Shown here piece after piece: positions 5,203 to 5,708 of a stretch of DNA of 5,708 nucleotides. The DNA is taken from assembly GCA_025455895.1 (NCBI GenBank), contig JALOLQ010000112.1, positions 1-5,708 of the forward strand, in the 5' to 3' direction. Positions within the stretch are counted from its first letter, which is position 1; each line of letters begins with the position of its first letter. This DNA comes from Solirubrobacteraceae bacterium. GTDB lineage: Bacteria; Actinomycetota; Thermoleophilia; Solirubrobacterales; Solirubrobacteraceae. The position numbers and the translations under genes were made by a program. The notes beneath the pieces were generated by a model. It saw only the letters and a list, made by a program, of their open reading frames with translations. It searched no databases and was not told the DNA's origin.

Positions 5203-5708
5203 ATGGCCGCCCAGCAGCACGTCACCTTCTGCCGCATCTGCGAAGCGCACTGCGGCATGGTCGCGACCGTCGAGAACGGCGTGGTGACGCGGCTGCGGCC
5301 CGACAAGGACCATCCGCTCTCGGCCGGCGAGGCGTGCCCGAAGGGCATCGCGATGACCGACGTGCAGAACGACCCCGACCGCGTCACCCGGCCCCTGCGC
5401 CGTACCGCCTCCGGGGACTTCGAGCCGGTCTCCTGGGAGGCCGCGCTCGCGGACATCGGCGAGCGGCTGCGCGCCGTGATCGCGCGCGGCGGGCCGTCGT
5501 CGGTCGGCTGGTACTTCGGCAACCCCGGCGCGTTCAGCTACTCGCACGCGCTGTGGGTGAAGGGCTTCATGGAGGGCCTCGGCTCGCCGCACTACTACAC
5601 GGCCTCCTCGCAGGACGTCTCCAACCGCTTCGCCGCCAGCGCGCTGCTGTACGGCTCGCCGGCGATCATCCCGATCCCGGACCTCAAGCGCACGACGTTC
5701 CTGCTCAT
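5203..5708 (+). CDS. molybdopterin-dependent oxidoreductase, [4Fe-4S] N-terminal part (truncated by window edge)
   Basis: The first 168 residues of a larger protein are present, probably 650-750 residues by family. The N-terminal Fe-S domain (residues 6-60) has FCRICEAHCGM and GEACPKG, with Cys10, Cys13, Cys17 and Cys45 (C-x2-C-x3-C-x27-C) as the cluster ligands and Lys47 in the usual place. From DPDRVTRPLRR (57-67) and FEPVSWEAALADIGERL (73-89) onward it follows the start of the DMSO reductase/formate dehydrogenase-type domain that binds two molybdopterin guanine dinucleotides. There is no twin-arginine signal before the Fe-S motif, so the enzyme should be cytoplasmic. Around residues 137-152 (QDVSNRFAASALLYGS), where relatives carry the Mo-ligating Cys, Sec or Ser, no Cys or Sec is seen. 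Substrate is unknown; the label formate dehydrogenase or nitrate reductase would be a guess. A Shine-Dalgarno sequence supports the ATG. Confidence 0.9.
   Translation, partial: MAAQQHVTFCRICEAHCGMVATVENGVVTRLRPDKDHPLSAGEACPKGIAMTDVQNDPDRVTRPLRRTASGDFEPVSWEAALADIGERLRAVIARGGPSSVGWYFGNPGAFSYSHALWVKGFMEGLGSPHYYTASSQDVSNRFAASALLYGSPAIIPIPDLKRTTFLL

Noticed and set aside
4248..5522. Minus-strand open frame of 424 codons opposite the MBL-fold and molybdoenzyme genes
   Set aside because: Both plus-strand genes carry clear catalytic or cofactor motifs; the antisense translation has none.
1..5708. CRISPR, tRNA, rRNA, insertion sequence, toxin-antitoxin or other defence system
   Set aside because: I saw no spaced direct repeats, cloverleaf, transposase motifs, terminal inverted repeats or defence-family domains on either strand.

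Overview
The window is very GC-rich, its ORFs have strongly G/C-biased third positions, and GTG starts are used. Together with the protein families present, this points to a high-GC actinobacterium. The mix of a WS/DGAT acyltransferase, a PQQ-type sugar dehydrogenase lipoprotein, a LACTB2-like MBL hydrolase and TAGCCT-type -10 elements would fit Thermoleophilia/Solirubrobacterales. That placement is inference from family resemblance, not proof.

Layout, left to right. (1) Positions 1-162, minus strand: the N-terminus of a GAF-domain signalling protein, probably a sensor histidine kinase, running off the left edge. (2) A 141-bp divergent intergenic region with a candidate minus-strand promoter and a strong GC hairpin. 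(3) Plus strand: a small two-helix membrane protein (304-549), followed closely by a secreted lipoprotein of the PQQ-dependent glucose/sorbosone dehydrogenase family (585-1790). (4) Minus strand, convergent with the preceding gene and only 6 bp from it: a wax ester synthase/diacylglycerol acyltransferase (1797-3191), and upstream of it a polytopic membrane protein of unknown function (3253-4305). These two may be co-transcribed. (5) Divergent from that pair across 47 bp: a metallo-beta-lactamase-fold hydrolase of LACTB2 type (4353-5138), with an apparent leaderless promoter. (6) Plus strand: the N-terminal 168 residues of a [4Fe-4S]-containing molybdopterin oxidoreductase (5203 to the right edge), preceded by a candidate promoter and a perfect 16-bp inverted repeat.

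The genes do not form one obvious pathway. They look like a run of short transcription units of ordinary housekeeping or metabolic content: signalling, periplasmic sugar oxidation, storage-lipid synthesis, a hydrolase and a redox enzyme. I see no CRISPR array, tRNA, rRNA, insertion sequence, phage gene or defence cassette. No stretch over 300 bp is without a gene. The most interesting items are regulatory (the palindrome before the molybdoenzyme gene and the repeated TAGCCT element), plus the apparent lack of a Cys/Sec molybdenum ligand in the molybdoenzyme and the uncharacterised membrane protein next to the acyltransferase.
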